Source of the DNA: an uncultured bacterium
GTDB taxonomy: Bacteria > Bacillota > Clostridia > Lachnospirales > Lachnospiraceae
Assembly (NCBI GenBank): GCA_947086625.1
Contig: CAMTZV010000041.1
Span: 1-8,275 of the forward strand
DNA length: 8,275 nt
Reading direction: 5' to 3'
This document shows positions 1 through 5,913 of this stretch, one piece after another. The translations under genes were made by a program, and so were the position numbers. Numbering within the stretch: the first letter of the stretch is position 1; each line of letters starts with the position of its first letter. Under the pieces are notes generated by a model. That model was not told the DNA's origin and did not search any database. It saw only the letters and a list, made by a program, of their open reading frames with translations.

Positions 1-476
1 TAGTCCTGATTTCTGACGAAAATTTTTTTCAGCTCCGCCTGCAGCTCCCGCGTCAAAAGCTGGCTCGTGTCCAGAATGTAATCCGCCCGCCGCTTCACCG
101 GCTCCACCAGCCTGCGCTCGATGGCGATCGCCTTGTCCACCCGCTCGCCCTCCGCCAGCGGATGGCTGCGGCGCGTCTCCTTGTAGCGCTTGATGATGAC
201 CGAGTCCTCGCATTCGAGAAAAAGCATCTCAAAGCTCTTTCCATGCTCCTCAAGCCGGTCGAGCACGGCGTTTAAAGCCCCCATGTTCTGACCGCTGCGC
301 ACATCCACATTGATTGCGATCTTATCCAGCTCGGGATCGTTTTCCGCCAGCTGCACAATACTCTCCACAAGGGAAATCGGCAGATTCCCGACACAGAAAT
401 ACCCCATATCCTCGATCATTTTGAGCGCCGTACTCTTTCCGGAGCCGGACATTCCCGTTAAAATTACACACCTCAT
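1..476 (-). CDS. rapZ: RapZ/YvcJ-family nucleotide-binding protein, 5' part only
   Basis: This is a P-loop protein of the RapZ (YvcJ, formerly UPF0042) family. Family members bind ATP/GTP. In enterobacteria RapZ is an RNase E adaptor that controls glucosamine-6-phosphate synthase mRNA, whereas the Bacillus relative YvcJ is a nucleotide-binding regulator with a less clear target. The first 158 codons are visible. The Walker A motif GMSGSGKST is at residues 8-16, DVR at 58-60, and the family signature RYKETRRSHPL at about 97-107. Full-length members are about 290 residues, so the C-terminal half, which senses ligand and binds RNA in RapZ, lies beyond the left edge. The ATG at 476 is chosen because the P-loop follows immediately and a GGAGGAGGG ribosome site ends 5 bases upstream. 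It lies 73 bases after murB with no visible promoter between, so it is probably cotranscribed with murB. Neighbouring whiA is expected further left but cannot be seen. The family call is secure; the target in this organism is unknown. Confidence 0.93.
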   Translation of the reverse strand, partial: MRCVILTGMSGSGKSTALKMIEDMGYFCVGNLPISLVESIVQLAENDPELDKIAINVDVRSGQNMGALNAVLDRLEEHGKSFEMLFLECEDSVIIKRYKETRRSHPLAEGERVDKAIAIERRLVEPVKRRADYILDTSQLLTRELQAELKKIFVRNQD

Positions 477-481
477 ACACA

Positions 482-490
482 CCCTCCTCC
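482..490 (-). promoter_or_regulatory. Ribosome binding site of rapZ
   Basis: On the minus strand GGAGGAGGG sits 5 bases before the ATG at 476 (9 bases if only the first GGAGG is counted). It fixes the start codon. The rest of the 73-base murB-rapZ gap (477-549) shows no convincing promoter, hairpin terminator or small gene. Confidence 0.8.
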
Positions 491-549
491 CTGCAAATAC
501 CCGTTTTTCTCTCCTGCTGCCCTTAGCCGTGGGATCGGACAGACGCCGA

Positions 550-1491
550 TTACAGCCCCTCCCCCGGCGCAAAGCCCAAAAGCCGCACCTCCGGCTCCAG
601 CAGCACGCCGCTTGTCTCCTCCACGCGCGCCCGCACGCGCCGTATCAGCTCCATAATCTGCGCCGCCGTCGCCGCGCCGCGGTTGATGACAAAACCGCAA
701 TGCTTTTCCGAGACCTGCGCATCCCCCACGCGAAAGCCCCGCAGTCCTGCCTCCTCGATGAGCTTTCCCGCAAAATGGCCGGTCGGGCGCTTGAATGTGC
801 TGCCCGCACTCGGATATTCCAGCGGCTGCTTTGCAATGCGCTTTTTTTTCAGCTCCTCCATGCGCGCCCGGATCGCTGTCTTATCGCCGGGCGCGAGGGA
901 AAGCGCAGCCTCCAGCACAAGCTCCTGCTCCTCCATCATGCGGCTGTGACGATAGGAAAGATCTAATTCTTCCGCTTCACGAACGATGATCCTGCCGTCG
1001 GCCGTGAGCACGCGCACGCTCCTTAAAATGTCCTTCATCTCCCCGCCGTAGGCGCCCGCATTCATCACGACTGCCCCGCCAACCGAGCCGGGGATGCCCG
1101 CGGCAAACTCGAATCCTGTCAGATTGTGCCGTGCGGCAGCATTCGCAGCCTCGGACAGCAGCGTCCCCGCCTGCACAAAAAGGACCGTTCCTTCCACGCG
1201 TATACCCGACGCATGCTTTCCAAGCTCTATGACCGCACCCCGCACTCCTTTGTCGGAAACAAGCAGGTTGCTGCCGTTTCCGATCATTGTAAACGGCAGT
1301 TCATAGCGTTTACAGAGCGCGACTACATCCGGTATCTGCCGGATATCCGGCATCAGAACATACTCCGCCGCACCGCCCACCCGAAACGTCGTGTGCCGGG
1401 CAAGCGGCTCCTCCCGTAAAATCTGTTCCTCCGGCAGGATCGCGCCAAGCGCCCGCTCGAATTGTTGTCTGTCTCTCTCCATCGATTTCAC
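550..1491 (-). CDS. murB: UDP-N-acetylenolpyruvoylglucosamine reductase (MurB)
   Basis: MurB is a cytoplasmic flavoprotein that uses NADPH to reduce UDP-GlcNAc-enolpyruvate to UDP-MurNAc, the second committed step of peptidoglycan precursor synthesis. The 313-residue product has the normal length of the short gram-positive class. FAD-binding motifs visible are RHTTFRVGG at 32-40, GNGSNLLVSD at 71-80 and AGIPGSVGGAVVMNAGAYGGE-type sequence at 131-151. The substrate/catalytic region has SYRHSRM at 179-185, and YPSAGSTFKRP at 226-236 carries the serine expected to donate a proton (S231). LEPEVRLLG at 298-306 supplies the C-terminal catalytic glutamate. The start is a GTG at 1491: an AAGGA site (1506-1502), inside the end of the preceding gene, is 10 bases upstream. 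The next in-frame ATG at 1482 is 19 bases from that site and less likely. The 3-base gap to the aminopeptidase stop implies cotranscription and probably reinitiation. Confidence 0.95.
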   Translation of the reverse strand: MKSMERDRQQFERALGAILPEEQILREEPLARHTTFRVGGAAEYVLMPDIRQIPDVVALCKRYELPFTMIGNGSNLLVSDKGVRGAVIELGKHASGIRVEGTVLFVQAGTLLSEAANAAARHNLTGFEFAAGIPGSVGGAVVMNAGAYGGEMKDILRSVRVLTADGRIIVREAEELDLSYRHSRMMEEQELVLEAALSLAPGDKTAIRARMEELKKKRIAKQPLEYPSAGSTFKRPTGHFAGKLIEEAGLRGFRVGDAQVSEKHCGFVINRGAATAAQIMELIRRVRARVEETSGVLLEPEVRLLGFAPGEGL

Positions 1492-1494
1492 AAC

Positions 1495-2895
1495 CTATGC
1501 TTCCTTTAAAAATACCACATAGCCCCTGTACGCCTCATACAGATCCACCTTACTGATAATCTCCCAGGGCGCATGCATGTTCATCACGGCAACACCGCTG
1601 TCGATGACCTCCATGCCGTAGTTTGCCAGAATGTAGGCGATCGTGCCGCCGCCGCCCTGATCGACCTTCCCGAGCTCCGACGTCTGGAATGCCACGCCGT
1701 TTTCGTCGAAGATGCGGCGCAGCCGTGCGACATACTCCGCGTTCGCGTCGTTCGAGCCGGACTTCCCGCGGGAACCCGTATATTTATTAAATACGATTCC
1801 CCGGCCAAAATATGCCCCGTTTTTCTTTTCCGTGACGGACGGATAGTTCGGATCGTACGCCGCGCTCACGTCGGACGAGAGCATTTTCGAGTTTTGCAGC
1901 GCCCGCCGCAGTGCAAGCTCGCTGTAATCGCCGCAAAGAGCCAGCACCTCTGCCACCGCGTTTTCAAAAAACCGCGACTGCATTCCGGTGGCGCCGACGC
2001 TTCCGATCTCCTCCTTATCCACGAGCAGGCACACGCTCGTGCGCTTTGGCTTTTCCATCTGCAAAATCGCCTCGAACGACGGATACGCGCATACGCGGTC
2101 GTCATGCCCGTAGCCCATGAGCATACTGCGGTCAAGCCCGTAGTCGCGCGCCTCCCCGGCGGGAACGACCTCGATCTCCGCTGAGAGGAAATCCTCCTCC
2201 TCGATGCCGTACTCCTCCTTCAAAAGCGCTAAAATCTGCGTTTTGACGCGCTCCTTCTCCTCCTTTTTGTCGTCCTCCTCCGCTTTGTCGGCGGGCAGGT
2301 TTCCGATGAGCACATCGAGGTTTTCGCCCTCGATGACCTTGTTCGCCTTCTTTTCCAGCTGCTCGGACGCGAGATGGATGAGCAGGTCGCTCACGCCCAC
2401 GACCGGGTCGCCCGCCTTGTCACCGATGTTGATCTCAACGACCGTCCCGTCCTTTTTTGCAACCACACCGTGCAGCGCCAGCGGCAGCGTCACCCACTGG
2501 TATTTTTTCACGCCGCCGTAGTAGTGCGTGTCGAGCATCGCCAGATCCATGTCCTCGTAGAGCGGGTTCTGCTTCAAATCCAGCCGGGGCGAGTCGATGT
2601 GTGCGCCGAGAATGTTCATCCCGTCACACATCGGCTGCTCGCCGATGACAAAAAGCGCCATCGACTTTCCCATATGGTTGTAAAAAATGCGGTCTCCCGC
2701 CTGCAGCGCTCCTCCCCGCTTCTGTGCCTCCACAAGGCTCACAAAGCCCGCCGCTCTTGCCGCCGCCTCAAACGTTTTCACGCATTCGCGCTCCGTCTTG
2801 TTCTCCGACAAAAACCTGCGGTATTTTTCCGCAAAGTCAAACACTTCTTTTTTCTTTTCTCCGGGATATGCGTCCCACGCCTTATTTCGTTCCAT
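1495..2895 (-). CDS. apeA: M18-family (aspartyl-type) aminopeptidase
   Basis: This is a dizinc aminopeptidase of MEROPS family M18, which removes N-terminal residues (classically acidic ones) from peptides in the cytosol. The product is 466 residues, the usual length, and has no signal peptide. The metal and catalytic motifs occur in the expected order: AHIDSPR (H99), GHDDR at 263-267 (bridging D265), DKEEIGS at 293-299 (E295/E296, catalytic base and ligand), SSDVSAA (D342) and MNMHAPWE (H441). Further family blocks are DTHYYGGVKKYQW at about 122-134 and GKVDQGGGGTIA at 409-420. A charged Lys/Glu-rich stretch at about 202-217 is probably a surface loop. The ATG at 2895 is preceded by AAGGAG with 8-base spacing. 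The gene sits between hprK and murB, 83 bases after the former and 3 bases before the latter. The symbol follows clostridial 'M18 family aminopeptidase 1' naming and is less certain than the family. Substrate preference cannot be read from the sequence. Confidence 0.93.
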   Translation of the reverse strand: MERNKAWDAYPGEKKKEVFDFAEKYRRFLSENKTERECVKTFEAAARAAGFVSLVEAQKRGGALQAGDRIFYNHMGKSMALFVIGEQPMCDGMNILGAHIDSPRLDLKQNPLYEDMDLAMLDTHYYGGVKKYQWVTLPLALHGVVAKKDGTVVEINIGDKAGDPVVGVSDLLIHLASEQLEKKANKVIEGENLDVLIGNLPADKAEEDDKKEEKERVKTQILALLKEEYGIEEEDFLSAEIEVVPAGEARDYGLDRSMLMGYGHDDRVCAYPSFEAILQMEKPKRTSVCLLVDKEEIGSVGATGMQSRFFENAVAEVLALCGDYSELALRRALQNSKMLSSDVSAAYDPNYPSVTEKKNGAYFGRGIVFNKYTGSRGKSGSNDANAEYVARLRRIFDENGVAFQTSELGKVDQGGGGTIAYILANYGMEVIDSGVAVMNMHAPWEIISKVDLYEAYRGYVVFLKEA

Positions 2896-2966
2896 CTGTC
2901 ATTCTCCTTCTGCTTTTTAAGGTATCGCCCGTTCGCACCGCTCGCGGGCATTTCGTCGGAAGGCAT
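2778..2966 (-). other. Possible upstream ORF overlapping the aminopeptidase start
   Basis: An ATG at 2966, 13 bases after the hprK stop, has an AGGAGG (2980-2975) at the ideal 8-base spacing. It opens 62 codons in a different frame from the aminopeptidase. The first 23 codons are in the gap and the rest overlaps the aminopeptidase N-terminal region. The peptide starts MPSDEMPASG, becomes very Lys/Arg-rich and matches no family I recognise. The last 39 codons are an out-of-frame reading of a real gene, so this may be chance plus a fortuitous ribosome site. If translated, ribosomes would pass over the aminopeptidase start and could lower its expression. Confidence 0.2.
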
Positions 2967-2978
2967 TTTTCCTTCCTC
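2896..2978 (-). promoter_or_regulatory. hprK-aminopeptidase spacer with two small inverted repeats
   Basis: This 83-base gap holds a perfect 6-base inverted repeat, GGAAGG/CCTTCC, at 2976-2971 and 2963-2958 with a 7-base loop. A second inverted repeat, GCCCG/CGGGC, is at 2949-2945 and 2931-2927 with a 13-base loop. Neither is followed by a U-run, so they do not look like intrinsic terminators. They could slow RNA decay or modulate translation. The ribosome site of the aminopeptidase (AAGGAG, 2909-2904) lies outside both stems. No -35/-10 pair was recognised. Confidence 0.35.
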
Positions 2979-3926
2979 CTACTCTTCATCGTCGTTCATG
3001 CTTTTATTCAAATTTGCCTGCACGCGGCGGTACAGCTCCTGCGCCGCGTTGTAGCCCATCTTCTTCTGCCTGTGGTTGACTGCCGCCGTCTCGCAGATGA
3101 CCGCGAGGTTTCTGCCCGGACGGATGGGCAGCGAATGGCAGACGACCTTGTTTCCGAGAAATTCGGTGTACTCCTGATCCATGCCAAGCCGGTCGTACTC
3201 CTTGTCCTTATGCCAGTCCTCCAGCTTGATGACGAGATCGATCTGCTGCTTATCCTTCACACACTCCACGCCGTAGAGCGATTTCACGTCGATGATGCCG
3301 ATGCCGCGCAGCTCGATAAAATGGCGCGTCACCGCCGGAGAGGTTCCTATGAGCGTCGCCTCGTCGATGCGCTTGATCTCCACCGCGTCGTCTGTCACGA
3401 GCCGGTGGCCGCGGCGGATCAGCTCGAGCGCCGCCTCGCTCTTTCCGATGCCGCTCTCGCCCATAATAAGAAGCCCCTCGCCGTAGACGTCCACGAGCAC
3501 GCCGTGAATCGTGATGCAGGGCGCCAGCTCCTCGTTTAATGTCCGGATCAGCTCCGCCGTCACGGACGAGGTCGCCCGCTCGGTGCCAAGCACCGCTACG
3601 CTGTGGCGCGTCGCCGCCTCCAGAAAATCATCATCCGGCTGGAAGCCGCGGCAAAATACGACACAGGGAATGTCAAAGCTCATAAACGTATCGTACGCTT
3701 CCTTTTTCTTCTCCTTCGCCACCTGCTGTAAATAGGCAAACTCAACCATACCGATAATCTGCACGCGCCCCTCGGCAAAATGCTCGAAATAACCATGGAG
3801 CTGCAGCGCCGGACGGTTGATCTCGGAGACGCACACCTTTTTCTGCCGCAGGTCGACCTCCTCGGTAAAATTTTTCAGCTCAAGCAGACGCGAGAGCTTT
3901 GCGACCGATACCTCTTTTTGTGTCAT
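2979..3926 (-). CDS. hprK: HPr kinase/phosphorylase (HprK/P)
   Basis: HprK/P phosphorylates and dephosphorylates Ser-46 of the phosphotransferase protein HPr (and Crh where present). It is the sensor kinase of carbon catabolite repression with CcpA in gram-positive bacteria. The 315-residue cytoplasmic protein has the usual length. An N-terminal domain (about 1-130) is followed by the kinase core with HGVLVDVYG at 141-149 (catalytic-region H141), Walker A GESGIGKS at 156-163, DD at 179-180, the signature IELRGIGIID at 204-213 and the conserved loop PIRPGRNLA at 267-275. All expected active-site elements are present. The ATG at 3926 has AGGAGG at 8-base spacing. It follows uvrC after 103 bases and has a candidate promoter of its own. 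In many Clostridia hprK lies next to uvrC and murB, which agrees with this context. Confidence 0.96.
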   Translation of the reverse strand: MTQKEVSVAKLSRLLELKNFTEEVDLRQKKVCVSEINRPALQLHGYFEHFAEGRVQIIGMVEFAYLQQVAKEKKKEAYDTFMSFDIPCVVFCRGFQPDDDFLEAATRHSVAVLGTERATSSVTAELIRTLNEELAPCITIHGVLVDVYGEGLLIMGESGIGKSEAALELIRRGHRLVTDDAVEIKRIDEATLIGTSPAVTRHFIELRGIGIIDVKSLYGVECVKDKQQIDLVIKLEDWHKDKEYDRLGMDQEYTEFLGNKVVCHSLPIRPGRNLAVICETAAVNHRQKKMGYNAAQELYRRVQANLNKSMNDDEE

Positions 3927-3957
3927 AACCTTCTCCTCCTGTGTGTTTTGCGTTTTC

Positions 3958-3970
3958 GCCCGGCGCGGGC
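3958..3970 (-). other. Short GC-rich hairpin in the predicted hprK leader
   Basis: GCCCG-N3-CGGGC forms a perfect 5-base stem with a 3-base loop. It lies between the predicted hprK transcription start (about 3998) and the ribosome site at 3940. No U-run follows in either direction, so it is not an intrinsic terminator. It may stabilise the 5' end of the mRNA or be incidental in GC-rich DNA. Confidence 0.3.
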
Positions 3971-4004
3971 TGCCCCGGCTCCGGCAAGCTCATTCCTAAT
4001 ATCT

Positions 4005-4033
4005 ACTCTAAGACACGCGCGGATAAAAGTCAA
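4005..4033 (-). promoter_or_regulatory. Candidate sigma-A promoter for hprK and downstream genes
   Basis: On the minus strand the -35 element TTGACT (4033-4028, 5 of 6 consensus) is separated by exactly 17 bases from TAGAGT (4010-4005, 4 of 6). The -35 overlaps the uvrC stop codon, and the elements lie at the edge of an AT-rich patch inside otherwise GC-rich DNA. Transcription would begin near 3998 and give a leader of about 70 bases before hprK. It could let hprK, the aminopeptidase, murB and rapZ be expressed apart from ftsH-uvrC. The -10 match is only moderate. Confidence 0.5.
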
Positions 4034-5913
4034 CCGCCCTGCGCCCCGCCGTGGAAAAAGTCGTACACCGCCTGTGCCGCGCGCTCGTTCATCGCGTCGA
4101 CCGCGGCAAGACCTGCAACGTCCGCCGCGCGGATCGCGTCGATCGACTCAAACGCGCGCATGAGCGCCTTGCGCCGCGCCGGGCCGATGCCGGGAATATC
4201 ATCCATCACCGAGTGCACCTGCTCCTTGCTGCGCAGCGACCGGTGATACTCGATGGCAAAGCGGTGCGCCTCGTCCTGAATACGCGTGATGAGCCGAAAC
4301 GCCTCGCTGTGCGTGTCGATGGGCAGCTCAACGTTATTATAGTATAACCCTCTTGTGCGGTGATTATCATCCTTCACCATGCCGCACACCGGAATGTCCA
4401 GATGAAGCTCCTCGAGCACCTGAAGCGCCACGTTTACCTGACCCTTACCGCCGTCCATCAAAATCAGGTCGGGAAAACGCGTAAAGCTTCCGTACGCATC
4501 GTCGAGCGCTCTTTCCTGCCGCTGCTTTCGCTCCTCTAAGCCGTGCGCGAAGCGGCGCGTTAAGACCTCGTGCATCGACGCGTAATCGTCCGGCCCCGCT
4601 ACGGTGCACAGCTTAAACTTGCGGTAATCGCTGCGGCTGGGCTTGCCCTTCTCGTAGACGACCATCGAGCCGACCGACTCAAAGCCGTTCGTGTTGGAAA
4701 TGTCGTACGCCTCCAGACGCCGGATCTCGTCCCGCGGCAAAGAGAGCAAATCCGCCAGCTCCTTCACCGCGCCGATCGTGCGGCCCTCCTCGCGCTTGAT
4801 CTTTTCCCGATCCTGCGTGAGCACGATCATCGCGTTTTTCTCGGCAAGCTCCACGAGCTTTTCCTTCGCGCCGCGCTTTGGCACCCGCAGGTATACCCGC
4901 TGCCCCTTCTTTCCCGAAAGCCACTCCTCGATGACCTCCCGCTCCGCGAGATCGGTCTGCAGCATCAGCTCCCGCGGAATATAGGGCGTCCCCGCGTAAA
5001 ACTGCTTGAGAAACGACGCTAAGATCTGCTCCGGCGTATCCTCGTTTACGATGCGCAGATAAAAGTGGTCGCGCCCGATCATCCTGCCCTCTCGGATGAA
5101 AAAGATCTGCACGACCGCATCCCGGTCATCGCACGCCAGCGCCAAAATGTCGCGGTCCTCGCCGTCGGCGTGCGTGATCTTCTGCTTCTGCGCGATCTGC
5201 TTTACACTGCCAAGAAGGTCGCGGTATTCCGCCGCCTTTTCAAAGTCCATCGTCTGCGCCGCGGCGTTCATCTTCTCCTCCAGCATCTGTAAGACGGGCT
5301 GGTAGCGCCCGTTTAAAAAGTCCAAAACGCCGTCGATCTGCCTGCGGTACTCCTCCGCTGACACATACCCCTGGCAGGGCGCCATGCACTGATGGATATG
5401 ATAATTCAAGCAGGCGCGCTCCCCGCCGATATCCTTTGGCAGACTGCGGCTACACGTGCGCACCTGATAAATTTTGTGGATCAGTCCGATCGTATCCTTG
5501 ACCGCCCCAGCGCTCGTGTAGGGGCCGAAATATGCCGATCTGTCCTTCTTTAGCTGACGCGAAAAAAGGACCCTGGGGAATGCCTCCCCCAGCGTCACTT
5601 TTATATATGGATACGTCTTGTCGTCCGTAAGCATCGTATTATATTTTGGGCGGTGCTCCTTGATGAGATTGCACTCGAGCACAAGCGCCTCGAGCTCGGA
5701 ATCCGTCACGATGTACTCAAATCGCGCGATCTTTTGCACCATGCGGTCTTTTTTGATGCCCTCATGGTGGCTCGCCTGAAAATACTGCCGCACGCGGTGG
5801 CGCAGCGAGCGCGCCTTTCCGATGTAAATGATCGCATCCTTTTCGTCGTGCATCAGGTACACGCCGGGCTTGCCCGGAAGCTTCGCGAGCTCCTCCTCAA
5901 AGTCAAATGCCAT
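4030..5913 (-). CDS. uvrC: Excinuclease ABC subunit C (UvrC)
   Basis: UvrC is the dual nuclease of nucleotide excision repair: recruited by UvrB at a lesion, it cuts the damaged strand on the 3' and then the 5' side. The 627-residue product has typical length and full architecture. The GIY-YIG nuclease (about 13-95) has Y19, Y30, R40 and E80 in LECNLIK. A cysteine-rich segment follows with C154, C168, C176 and C180. The UVR motif that contacts UvrB is at about 208-240, and the RNase H-like nuclease has DISNTNG (D404), [10 protein letters not shown] (D487) and DEAHRFAI (H550). The C-terminal helix-hairpin-helix DNA-binding region is at about 570-605 ([14 protein letters not shown]). The ATG at 5913 is chosen because GIY-YIG homology begins right after it and an AGAAGGG site is 8 bases upstream. 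The frame stays open to 6051, but that extension is Arg-rich shadow sequence over the ftsH tail. The start overlaps the ftsH end by 11 bases, implying coupling. Confidence 0.97.
   Translation of the reverse strand: MAFDFEEELAKLPGKPGVYLMHDEKDAIIYIGKARSLRHRVRQYFQASHHEGIKKDRMVQKIARFEYIVTDSELEALVLECNLIKEHRPKYNTMLTDDKTYPYIKVTLGEAFPRVLFSRQLKKDRSAYFGPYTSAGAVKDTIGLIHKIYQVRTCSRSLPKDIGGERACLNYHIHQCMAPCQGYVSAEEYRRQIDGVLDFLNGRYQPVLQMLEEKMNAAAQTMDFEKAAEYRDLLGSVKQIAQKQKITHADGEDRDILALACDDRDAVVQIFFIREGRMIGRDHFYLRIVNEDTPEQILASFLKQFYAGTPYIPRELMLQTDLAEREVIEEWLSGKKGQRVYLRVPKRGAKEKLVELAEKNAMIVLTQDREKIKREEGRTIGAVKELADLLSLPRDEIRRLEAYDISNTNGFESVGSMVVYEKGKPSRSDYRKFKLCTVAGPDDYASMHEVLTRRFAHGLEERKQRQERALDDAYGSFTRFPDLILMDGGKGQVNVALQVLEELHLDIPVCGMVKDDNHRTRGLYYNNVELPIDTHSEAFRLITRIQDEAHRFAIEYHRSLRSKEQVHSVMDDIPGIGPARRKALMRAFESIDAIRAADVAGLAAVDAMNERAAQAVYDFFHGGAQGG

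Noticed and set aside
310..966. Long plus-strand open frame of 218 codons.
   Set aside because: It is antisense to rapZ and murB, which carry full family motifs in the other strand. Its product is Arg/His/Leu-rich with no recognisable domain, as expected of a shadow in GC-rich DNA.
2724..3539. Plus-strand open frame of 271 codons opposite hprK and the aminopeptidase.
   Set aside because: It lies antisense to two well-supported genes and has biased shadow composition. No ribosome site or motif supports it.
3958..3970. GC-rich hairpin considered as a terminator of uvrC.
   Set aside because: No U-run follows the stem, and it lies within the predicted hprK leader close to the ribosome site.
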